A DNA stretch of 15,535 nt from Beroe ovata (lineage: Eukaryota > Ctenophora > Nuda > Beroida > Beroidae): NCBI GenBank assembly GCA_946803715.1, contig CAMPET010000001.1, positions 918,119 through 933,653 of the forward strand. Reading direction: 5' to 3'. The notes under the pieces were generated by a model. That model ran no database searches. It saw only the letters and a program-made list of their open reading frames with translations, and was not told the origin of the DNA. This document shows positions 1 to 9,100 of the stretch, one piece after another (position 1 is the stretch's first letter; each line of letters starts with the position of its first letter). A program made the position numbers and the translations under genes.

Positions 1-71
1 GCCTGTATCTCGGCTTCTGTTGGGAGTTGGGAATGAAGTAAGTAGTTCAAATTCACCGCAATCATCACATT

Positions 72-811
72 ATGTTGGGCGGATCGATGTTCTGAGACCC
101 CCAGACCTTTAATATCCGAGTAATCGACGAAAAACCGTTTTTCCACTTTTTCGATAAGTAGTATATTAATACTAAAAGCAACATAATATAAGCAACATCT
201 TTTTTCAAAGTTCGAATGCTTTTGAGATGATAGAATTATGTCAGACTTAATGCTATCATTACCCGGATAACTGATAAGTGCCATGAAAGCACATTTAGCT
301 TCAATGACAGTGTGGGGTAGGACAGGGTTTAAGACTCTTAGACATATATTTTTCATGTTATGATCTATAGATTAATACGTACAACTATCCAGAAAGCCCA
401 ATTGAATCCAATGTATGTTGGGCGGATCGATGTTCTGAGACCCCCAGACCTTTAATATCCGAGTTATGGACTAAAAGCCGTTTTCCGATAAGTACTATAT
501 TAAAAAAGCAACATCCTTTTGAAATGATAAAATTATGTATGAATATGATTTAATGCTATTATGACCTGGATAAGTGCCATGAAAGCCCATAATTTAGCTT
601 TAATGTGTGGGGTAGGGCAGGGTTTAAGTCTCTAAGACCTATATTTTTCGTGTTATTTACAAAGAAACATTATCTTACGATTTCACCGATTATCCAAAGG
701 ATAATAATTATGATTGAAATTTTCGATCAGATAACAATTACTTCAATCTTTCATGCTTTGGTTCACGATATATAAGTACAACTATCCAAAAAGCCTAATT
801 GAATCCAATGT
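72..811. repeat. Two diverged direct tandem copies of a 340-400 bp repeat
   Basis: Copy A (about 72-412) and copy B (about 413-811) both open with the same block of about 50 bases, starting tatgttgggcggatcgatg and running through a gagaccccc stretch. They then share a series of diverged blocks in the same order: a gataagt/tatatta block, taagtgccatgaaagc, gtgtggggtaggacagggttt, and a closing block of the form gtacaactatcc-aaagcc-aattgaatccaatg. Copy B carries about 100 extra bases before the closing block. Copies adjoin head to tail. I see no ORF, tRNA-like boxes or terminal inverted repeats, so the class is unknown; it could be a tandem array or two copies of a non-coding mobile repeat. Confidence 0.85.
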
Positions 812-1007
812 TACCTACAATAATCTACCCTATATATAAAGGACAGGTAGTATATGAAGCCCTCATTTTGACAGAAATAATATTTGTAACAAATTGCTTT
901 TGCTCTGCTTCTGGATCNGAACCGTCGTGCGCGGATTCAAACGAGGCAGAATGCAGAATAGCAGCTGGGTAACAAATATGAAATAAAATCTAACAAAATG
1001 TTAATGT
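812..1007. other. Non-coding stretch with an assembly N
   Basis: No ORF or recognisable signal. The N at 918 separates AT-rich DNA from a short GC-richer piece, so the two sides may not be truly adjacent. Confidence 0.6.
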
Positions 1008-1250
1008 ATTGTAGGATTTCATCCTACCCAGTATCCTTACTGGTGCGATTTTATCCCTTGCATGGGTGGAATGACAATTGTGCGGCGCCGACCGTAGGGT
1101 AAATCCTTGTCAGATTTTATCTGACCTCAGTTTCTCGCGCGCGGCGCGCGCGCCTTCATCGAAGGCCTTCGATGAATGCCTTCGATGAAGGCCTTCGATG
1201 AAGGCGCGCGAGAAACAGGTCAGGTAACATCTGACAAGTAAATCCTACAA
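1008..1250. mobile_element. MITE-like hairpin element with GC-rich core
   Basis: The ends are inverted: ttgtaggattt at 1009-1019 pairs with aaatcctacaa at 1240-1250. A second, longer pair lies inside: cttgtcagat-tta-ctgacct followed by gtttctcgcgcg near 1107-1142 matches the reverse complement of the sequence near 1202-1238 with few mismatches. The loop holds alternating CG and several copies of the palindrome around cttcatcgaaggccttcgatg. The bases aatgt occur just outside both ends (1003-1007 and 1251-1255) and could be a target-site duplication, though one A is unaccounted for at the left end. There is no coding capacity. A non-autonomous DNA transposon is the likeliest reading; an extruding structural hairpin of other origin is the alternative. 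Confidence 0.7.
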
Positions 1251-1915
1251 AATGTTGTATATAAAGACTTGCTGTTGTGTACTCGAGCGTATAGCTTTCA
1301 CGGATATGAATTATATTATTATGCTAACTGTCCACCTTGTCTGGCGATGCTAGACCGCTGATGCAAGCCGCGAAGCAGCTTGCGTCAGCAGAATAAGTTT
1401 GCACCGCAGGCTCGAAACGAAATTCTCGACAGGGTCATCGATCGACAACTGTCCCCATGATTTCACGCGCGTAAAACCATGGAAGGCTGCCCAAAGCACA
1501 GAGTACTTGGGTTATCGGGTTATGCACTACGTGTATGCAGCACTGCACTGTATTGCAGCGCGATCGTGAGCGCAGGAGCATCAATGCAAAATCTATGCAA
1601 TGCAAATGTGTAATTTCGTAGTGTGTGCCGCTCATGGCGATATTCAATGATCATGATTCATTGATTTAGTTCACTGACATATATATGCAGGCACGCGACA
1701 TATGATGTGAATTATTTCAGGGGACCAAAAGGCCAATGATGATTGACTATTCATGAAGATTGTGTGCACACGTTTTGTGAAATTTAGAGCATTATATGGA
1801 GGTCCTTCAAATTCCAAGATGTAGAAGGGAACTTCTGCGACTTTATGTCCTACAATGAAGTTTTCTATATTACTCTACTCTATTATTACTGTCTAGAAAA
1901 ATGGTTGATATTTAG
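1251..1915. other. Gene-free stretch upstream of the NRBF2-like gene
   Basis: No exon-like sequence on either strand. A small hairpin, ctgatgcaagc (1358-1368) with gcttgcgtcag (1378-1388), lies here but does not fit a tRNA. The promoter and 5' UTR of the next gene presumably lie in the last few hundred bases; no convincing TATA box stands out. Confidence 0.5.
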
Positions 1916-2706
1916 ATGCTGCAAAAACCTTTGAACAAAGCCCATGTTCAAGACCTTCATGCTCAAAGATGTATCAAGAAAGGACTTTTTGATAGTGCTA
2001 TAAAACTTGAGAAGAATATAATTTCTAACTTAGAGGTAAGATAGTACCTGGATTAGAGGTTAGTTGGAAGAATGAATGTTTAAATATACAAAAATTTATA
2101 TTATGAGATATTGTATGAGGTGTGCCATCTCACAGGAAGCAGCAAATCAATCAGAGAACAAGTTAGCAGTACAATCAATCCTCCTTCAGAAGAATAGGCA
2201 TAAAGCAACTCTTGCTAGACTTGAAAAAGAAATCAGTGTCCGTGACAGGGCAAGGTCTGTAAATTTCATATAACCTTGCCCTAATATCTGTCTGTCAACT
2301 TACCTACCTTAACCTATCTCACAGGCAGTGGTTGACGAGTGAAATAGGTTCAGACATGGCTGATGCTCCACAATTTGGAGGTAAAACTACCCCTGTCCTT
2401 GGGGCATCCTCAACCTTGCCATCAAATGCATCAGATAAAGACAGGCTGATCCTGCGACTTCAGGACAAAGTAGCAATGCTCTCATCACAACTAGAGGAAA
2501 GTAGATCAGAGAACAGTGCACTACGAGAACATATTGCTCTTTTGGAACAAGCAAACATCAGTGCTACCCAGCTTCTGTCTCCTGCGGCTAGTACTTATCA
2601 TCATGTTCAATCCTCTGCTGAGAATGTTTCCCAGATAAATCCTGAGGAAAGCAGTGTCACTCTTACCCCTCTTGAGACACCTGCTTTTATGGATTATAAG
2701 TGGTAA
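1916..2706 (+). CDS. NRBF2: NRBF2-like autophagy protein (PI3K complex I subunit), 206 aa
   Basis: Three exons fit: 1916-2035, 2136-2254 and 2325-2706, joined at gtaaga/cag and gtctgt/cag sites (phase 0, then phase 2). The ATG at 1916 follows directly on an in-frame TAG. Residues 1 to about 80 resemble the MIT-type N-terminus of vertebrate NRBF2: the opening PLNKAH matches PLNLAH, and GLFDSAIKLEK matches the helical-hairpin region of the family. Residues of about 117-157 form a leucine-rich coiled coil (LILRLQDKVAML then LEESRSENSALREHIALLEQ), at the place where NRBF2 and yeast Atg38 carry their dimerising coiled coil. The C-terminus is short and unrecognised, ending in DYKW. Vertebrate NRBF2 is about 287 residues, so this version is compact. 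In the known family the protein binds and stimulates the Beclin1-ATG14-VPS34 lipid kinase complex in autophagy; that role is inferred here from family membership. Confidence 0.75.
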
Positions 2707-2993
2707 CTGGTAAATGCATGCAACATAATTATTAAGGAGTGTATGTTGGCTGTTTTTGTTATTCATCCAGTATTTCATAAGTTATTATTTCAAATTCCAT
2801 TCCAAGACGTTATCAAAGTTATGTTGTATTATTCTGATGATAAAAATTTGTTCCAAAACTTGTTATGATTAACAAGTTGCGATTATAACATTATATAGTT
2901 GCTCCTTCTTTAACCTTTACTCAATGGATCCGTATGAAATGGATGTTCCAATAATATGAATGAATGTTTTCTTCATGAAGGATTAATCAATGA
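2707..2993. other. Short spacer between the NRBF2-like and carrier genes
   Basis: AT-rich, with no exon-like sequence and no clear AATAAA after the NRBF2-like stop. It must hold both the 3' end of that gene and the promoter/5' UTR of the carrier gene. Confidence 0.5.
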
Positions 2994-5622
2994 ATGGTCA
3001 CCACTTCCCCAATGGCCACATTTCTCGGCAACAAAGACAAGCTGACTGCAGCTCAAAGTAGCCTTTCAGGTACTGAAAACCAAAAGTCATACAGGAAATG
3101 TTTTATTAAACAGATAACTGTCTTCATTCATAATCCCACAGGTGCCTTGAGTGGCATCGTGACCAGGGCAGTTGTATCACCCTTTGATGTTGTCAAGATT
3201 CGCTTCCAGCTTCAATCCAGTCCAATTGCAAAGGTAGGTACATTGTCAAAACTATTTTCACTCAATCAGTGATCAATTCCATGTTATCCCCCTCTCTCCC
3301 TCAGAAACATGGTGGTCCTGGGCTGGTGCAGTCTGTTGTATCACTGGTTAGACACGAGGGTCTGACTGCTCTTTGGTGAGCTGTTACACAAACACACACA
3401 CACACACACACNCACACACACATACATACACACACACACACATACATACACACACACATACACACACACACACATACACAGAGCTGCATGTCCCTTCTTG
3501 ACATGCAACTTTGTGTGTTGCGTTCCTATCTTGGAGGGTTTTCCCACCTAATTAGCATGCGCCACGCATGATAAATAGTTGCTGTATATCGCAGAGTATA
3601 GTCTGAGATATTATGTGTATATGGTACATGATCTAACATGCAATTCTGACACACCACTGTATTCAGGAAGGGACACACAGCTTCCCAACTGTTATCCATA
3701 GTATACGGAGTAGCAGTGTTCGGGGTATTTGAGCATGTCAGTGCTGTAGCCTGGTATCTACTTCCGCCACACTACCATGTGCCAAGTTCCAAACCTGCCA
3801 TCAGGTACGTGGTGCAAGAAACAGCAGAGAGATTGCTTCACGAGCAGGTATTCGTAATGAATAGATGGGAAACTTGGTATTCGGCATCTTGTTACTTTGC
3901 CGACGAAAGCTCCCGGTCCCGCTAGAGAGGGGTCCGGGCAGCCTTGCCAGTTAAAATCGTATTTTCATGCACTTACTGACACTTACTGAATTGAGAATTC
4001 TTGACGTCCTAAGTATTCCTGGAATATTTAGGATGGAAACAATATTCCGATCTTGAAACACTGTAATAGACTGTTGTGACGATTGACCCACCTCTCCTTT
4101 CCCTCAGTTTTGTGTGTGGGGGTGTGGCTGGCAGTGTAGCTAGTGTGGTGTCTACTCCACTTGATACTCTCCGAACGAGGATGGTCATGCAACAGCAACA
4201 CAAGGTGAACAAAGTGATTTCTAAATTCCATCTGTCATGTGAAGTCACTTACGACAGTATCCCTCTAATTTTGTTACAAGCACAATTTCATTGCCACACA
4301 ATTCCTATATCATTATGTTGGGTGTAATTCTAATCAAGAACTACTCAATTCTGGTTTTCCCAAACTCCGCCCTCACAGGTTTACAATTCCACTCTTCATG
4401 CCTTCACTTCCACTGTGTCAAGAGAGGGAATGTCTGGCTTGTTCCGTGGACTGGTCCCTAACGTGACTCAAGTGTTCCCTGCTTCTGGAATACAGTTTGG
4501 CTCATACAGCACTTTCATATGTGTTCACAACACGTACGTGGCGCGATTCCTGATATTAACAGGGATTAATGTATGTATGTGATTGATTGATGAGTGTATG
4601 TTAGGACTGTATGTGATTGATTGTATGTGATTGATTGAGACTGTTCATGACCTATAATAACCTATCTTAGGTTAACTGGAAGAGATAAGGTTACACCTCC
4701 AGAGAGTTTTGTTTTTGGAGCATTCGCAGGACTCATTAGTAAAACTATCACACTTCCCTTTGACTTCACCAAGAAGCGATTACAGGTGACACCCACCCAG
4801 AACATGCTACCTCACTGAGTTATGGGAGTTATGACACCATCTCATATTGACACCATACACTGCACTGACATCCTATTCCTGTCATACACGGCCACCACAG
4901 TGTAACGTTATCTTCAACCAGCCTTGCACTGGTTGACCAGTGTGATGTATCAAGCTCAACAATGGATGACCAGTGTGCTGGATGATTTACTTTTATGATT
5001 TTTTAAGCCTTTTTTTAGGCCTTCGCTTTGAACTAACCACTGCATTGCGTTAAATATACTCCCTTGACACCACTTCGTAACATTATGCTGACACCACTTC
5101 TAATAAAACGTCACCGCGACATAGGTATGTTGGAATGCAGTTCATAGCACAACACTGTTTCACCAGTGTGCCGTATCCCGGACCAACACCGATATCATAG
5201 CCCACTGACACCATTATCCCACATTGACACCATTATCCCACATTGACACCATTATCCCACATTGACACCATTCTCCCACATTGACACCATTATCCCACAT
5301 TGACACCATTATCCCAGGTTCAGGAGTTCAGTCGTGAAGCTGGTCTAACTGTACCACGGTACACAGGGCTACTTCACTGTATTCACACTGTTTACACTGA
5401 GGGAGGAATAACAGGGTTTTACAGGGGCGCACTTCCCAGTATGCTCAAGGTTCTGCCTCTCATGTGTCTTCCTCAGTTTTCATGTTGTATTGGTTTTGTA
5501 CAAGTTCTGCTGTGTCTACCCAATGACACCGTATTTTGCAGGCGTTTATTTCTTCCGGAATGACACTGATGACGTTCAACATCTTCGCTGGTCTTATAGT
5601 AACGAGACGAAGTGTTACATAG
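2994..5622 (+). CDS. SLC25A19: Mitochondrial thiamine pyrophosphate carrier (SLC25A19 type), 318 aa
   Basis: Nine exons give an unbroken 957-nt reading frame: 2994-3069, 3142-3233, 3305-3375, 3667-3804, 4108-4204, 4379-4533, 4671-4785, 5318-5449 and 5542-5622 (TAG). The 318-residue length matches the roughly 320 of human SLC25A19. All three carrier repeats are present with their Px[DE]xx[KR] signatures: SPFDVVKIRFQ, TPLDTLRTR and LPFDFTKKRLQ. Other family-typical blocks are GALSGIVTRAVVSPFD, WKGH, FVCGGVAGS, VYNSTLHAF, GLISKT and GFYRGALPSMLK. Known members sit in the mitochondrial inner membrane and exchange cytosolic thiamine pyrophosphate for matrix nucleotides; that activity is inferred. 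Intron 1 is 72 nt, a multiple of three with no in-frame stop, so retaining it would add 24 residues. Intron 8 uses a weak donor (gttctg), chosen because the joined sequence continues the sixth membrane helix (AFISSGMTLMTF). Confidence 0.9.
3386..3480. repeat. (AC)n microsatellite with (CATA) interruptions
   Basis: Almost pure acacac interrupted by cataca/cataca steps, lying in intron 3 of the carrier gene and containing an N at 3412. The true array length is probably not resolved. Long cysteine/valine-rich frames on the opposite strand are products of this repeat and not genes. Confidence 0.95.
5206..5317. repeat. 19-bp minisatellite, about six copies, abutting a splice acceptor
   Basis: The unit tgacaccattatcccacat repeats at 5206, 5225, 5244, 5263 (one base changed), 5282 and 5301. 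The sixth copy changes cccaca to cccag and that cag is the acceptor of carrier exon 8. Looser tgacacca copies occur earlier in the same 532-bp intron (near 4830, 5065 and 5090). There are no unique spacers, so it is not a CRISPR array. Confidence 0.95.
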
Positions 5623-6188
5623 GAATCGGTACTTGGGTATGCATATTAATTTATTCTCTAAGTTATCATAAGTTATTTCTCGATAGTTTTCATTAGATAG
5701 ATTTATCGAATTGAATTGCAATGCTAGTATATCAGCAACAAAAGTGGCAATTTTGCGGATTTTTGCCTCCTTTTTTGGAAGGCGCGACAATAAACCAAGT
5801 CAGTTTTAGGCGCTTCGTTCTCAGTCAAAGATGAATAAATCTCCATATTGAGCACGCGCGCGCGCCTCTTTGACTGTTTTAGTGCAGAGGGAACTATTTT
5901 GGCTGGCAGAGATGTGGCGTATCTTTACTGGCTGATATTGTTTTTTAATCGATTTTCATGGCGCAGGTTATTTATGGAAATTCTTTTAATCAAGTTTTAT
6001 GGAGTTCTATTGATGGTTTTCCTATGTTGGATGTTTATGAATGTATAAAACGGTTTATGATACTTTTTCTATTTACCAGTTGGCAGTTCATCGTTTTCTC
6101 AACAAAATTCGATCCTTCATTCTGAGGTAAAGGAACCCCAAACTTTTAACTTCTTCACCTCATACTCTATATCATTGGAACTAGCGGT
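5623..6188. other. Carrier 3' end and spacer before the dsRBD gene
   Basis: Two AATAAA hexamers, at 5789-5794 and 5834-5839, are candidate polyadenylation signals for the carrier gene. A short alternating CG run (about 5854-5866) follows. An open frame of 66 codons at 5848-6048 is hydrophobic and low in complexity, and I see no support for it as a gene. The start of the dsRBD transcript should lie toward the right end. Confidence 0.5.
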
Positions 6189-9100
6189 ATGAATAAGACG
6201 TTGGTAGAAGTAGAGTTACACAACAGTCCCGAGTTAAACATACGTCCCAAGAGGAAGGGTCAACCAGATGCAAGTCTTATCAGAGATGTGGTGGATCAGA
6301 TTACTTCTAACTTCGAGGAGATTTTTACACTTCTAGAGGTAAGAAACTCCCCTTTCGAATATGGAGCATTGACTGGGGGGTAGACAGAAGTTCACTAGGA
6401 CCATTGAAAAAATACCTCAGGGATTACCTTACCTCTTCATCTTGTTTGTATGCCGTATGGTCACTCGAGCGATTGTCGACAACACAACTGCGATGCAGGG
6501 AACTTTTGTGTCGTCTACATTCGCTCACAAAAATCTCTATATTCCATACCCGGGCATGTGAAATCCGGGACATGTGAAATCTGTCTCACGCAGGTGGAAG
6601 ACAGCCTCTCTCTGGACGGGTTTGATATTTCCCTCCACTCGGAGGATGTTATAAAGATTGTACAGGGAGGACATGACTACTTCCTCGGGATACGGTAATG
6701 ATACTTCACCCCATCCGTGATTCAGTACAGTAATACAGAGCTGGTTCAGAGGTACAATAGAGAATGGTATTCTTGGGGAGCGGTCCAAAATTTTCCTGAT
6801 CACGTGACAGCGTTTATGTATTTTCATTGGTTGTATCCATTTTTTCACTGGTCAATCGCTGGCAATCATTCTCTATTACACAGCTGAATCAATTCGATAA
6901 TACACGTATGTGTACACATCAGAGTTAGAGGGGCGGAAATAAGAAGAAGACGCGCAGTTGACAGTGAAGACGGCTTTCTATTGTGTATTGGCAATATTTG
7001 TTTATTGCTGTTTGCTAACAATTGCTGATGTTCGACTTTCTCCTCCTATTCACATTTTACGTCGATGTGTACACATACGAGTTATGTCTCAACTTCTCGA
7101 ATACCATGTCTCAAGTCTCCACTATCCAATCACTTCGATTTGTGGATTTCATAATGCTGGTTCACCCATTATCAGAGAGGTATCTCACCTTATATAAAAC
7201 TCGGATTTCTCTACCCCATTTTGTTATTCCTATAGAGAGCTGGTAGGACTCTGTGAGAAATACATTGAACTCAAGTCTCAGACAGTCACGTACACGATGG
7301 AGATATCATTCATCGAGTATATTCCTGAATCTACAATACAACGTTAGTAACTAGAGTTATCCGTTACCAGAATTATGATTTCCCATAGTGTAACAATGAA
7401 GGAAACTTTCCATGCACACAAAATGAATGCCCCCCCCCTTTCCATGACCATGCTCACTTTCAGTCACGAATGGACGGAGAAATGCCGGAGAGAAACCGTT
7501 CAATGAACGAGTGTCAGAGTTCACCGGTCACGCATATCTGAACATTGTGAACGGAGCTGACGATATCGTGGACAGGGCGGAGAATGTCAAAAAGGAGGGT
7601 GAGTCTCAACTCAATGCTGAATGCGAGCAGTGTTTTTCGGGAGGTTTGTTATCGAAACTAGTAGTGCTAAACCGCTCAAAAATGAGAGTATCTAGCGGTG
7701 TGCCTATAATAGGATCAATCATATCCTGTTTCTACAACAACAACTATACTTGATCTATTATATATGTGAGAAATATCGCTCCATCTTGCCAATTCGACAG
7801 AATACAACGATTAAGGATTGACTGTCTTTTTAATTGACAATGTTACAAATTGCGATTCACGTTCATTTATAGAGTCTCTCGCAGATTGGCTACAACGAAT
7901 TGACGAATACAACTCCCATTTCAACAAGCTCGGTTCGTACACTCCACATGTTTTTATGGTCGAATTTCGCTGATCACCTATATCCTGCATTCAGTTCTAA
8001 GATTTCTATCTCTTTTTCGCGAGGTTTTTCTCCTTATCCAGTATCCTGCATGTAGTATTCAAACATCCATTGAACTACTTAGACTCGAGGAAGAACCACT
8101 TCACGAGTATTGATCTACCTGAGAATACGAGCGAGGCTCTCATAGAGGAGGTCCTGGACTCAGTCCAATCCATGGACCATCTCGGTTCTCCGCCCGTCAT
8201 CAGGACTCCAAGCAGAACAATCCCGATATTCGCAACCCCCGAATCCTCCCCCCAAATATCGGATGCGGAACCGGCAACCCGTGGCGGAGTGCCGAGTGAT
8301 GGTGAAGATGGAGCTGCTACAAATGGTGGTGTACTAGTTAACGGTGATGCTGCACCCGACCGGGATGAAGATTCAGGTATGTTCCGATTTTCATCTTATC
8401 CCTGATATTCTGTCATGAATACGAGTTTTACCTTGTGCCTGCTGTAATTGCTAGATTCGGACGAATTCCTGATGAGCGAACACGCAATCCTCCCCACTGC
8501 AGAGGACGATAATGTGAACTATGTGGGCAAATTGGAGGAGTTTTTGAGGAGGGAGTCTGCGTTCGGGAGTCGTGATTATAGGGAAATGGTGTACACAGGA
8601 CAGATCCATAAGAGGTTTTTGAAGGGGTGATGTTCTCAAGGTATAGAAGAGAATGATATTTCAACTGTTGTCATGTGACCTAATTAACGGTAATTTTCTA
8701 CTCAGTTTTGAAGGTAGGCTCACGTTCACCTTGAAGGGAGTGTTCTATGAATTTAATTCGGATACTCGGTATAAGAACAAAAAGGATGCGAAGAAGAATG
8801 TGTTCAAAAAAGCGTGTAAAGAAGTTGTATCATTACGGCCGAGGTAAGACAATGCTTTGATCATAGTTCAATGAAGGAGAATTCTCATTTGTAGAGAAAA
8901 AGCAGTTCATTTCTACAAAAAATAATATAATTCCCCCACTCCTTCCCCAGCACACCAGAGCCTACCAATCCGAGTGCGGGGAAAACCCCGATTAGTTTAC
9001 TGCAGGAATATTGTGCACAGAGTAGACTGGGACTTCCCTCGTACACGCCAGAGTTCGTAGGGACAATAAACCATCCCAGGTAAGCGCCATGAGGTTGTAG

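Noticed and set aside
1358-1388. Hairpin that might belong to a tRNA or small RNA
   Set aside because: There is a single 11-bp stem with no cloverleaf, anticodon arm or box A/B.
1435-1647. 70-codon minus-strand open frame in the upstream region
   Set aside because: No domain, no splice context and no similarity I recognise; the length is within chance expectation.
3301-3547. Two overlapping open frames on the minus strand rich in Cys/Val/Met/Tyr
   Set aside because: They are translations of the (AC)n microsatellite inside a carrier intron.
5206-5317. Regular short repeats resembling a CRISPR array
   Set aside because: The repeats are contiguous 19-mers with no spacers and lie in an intron of an animal-type gene.
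5473-5790. 105-codon minus-strand open frame
   Set aside because: It lies antisense to the last carrier exon and its 3' region, has no recognisable domain, and the + strand exon is well supported.
5848-6048. 66-codon hydrophobic open frame that could be a small membrane protein
   Set aside because: It begins in a CG dinucleotide run, is biased by T-rich sequence and has no supporting context or family.
6537-6848. 103-codon minus-strand open frame
   Set aside because: It is antisense to exon 2 of the dsRBD gene and has no motif.
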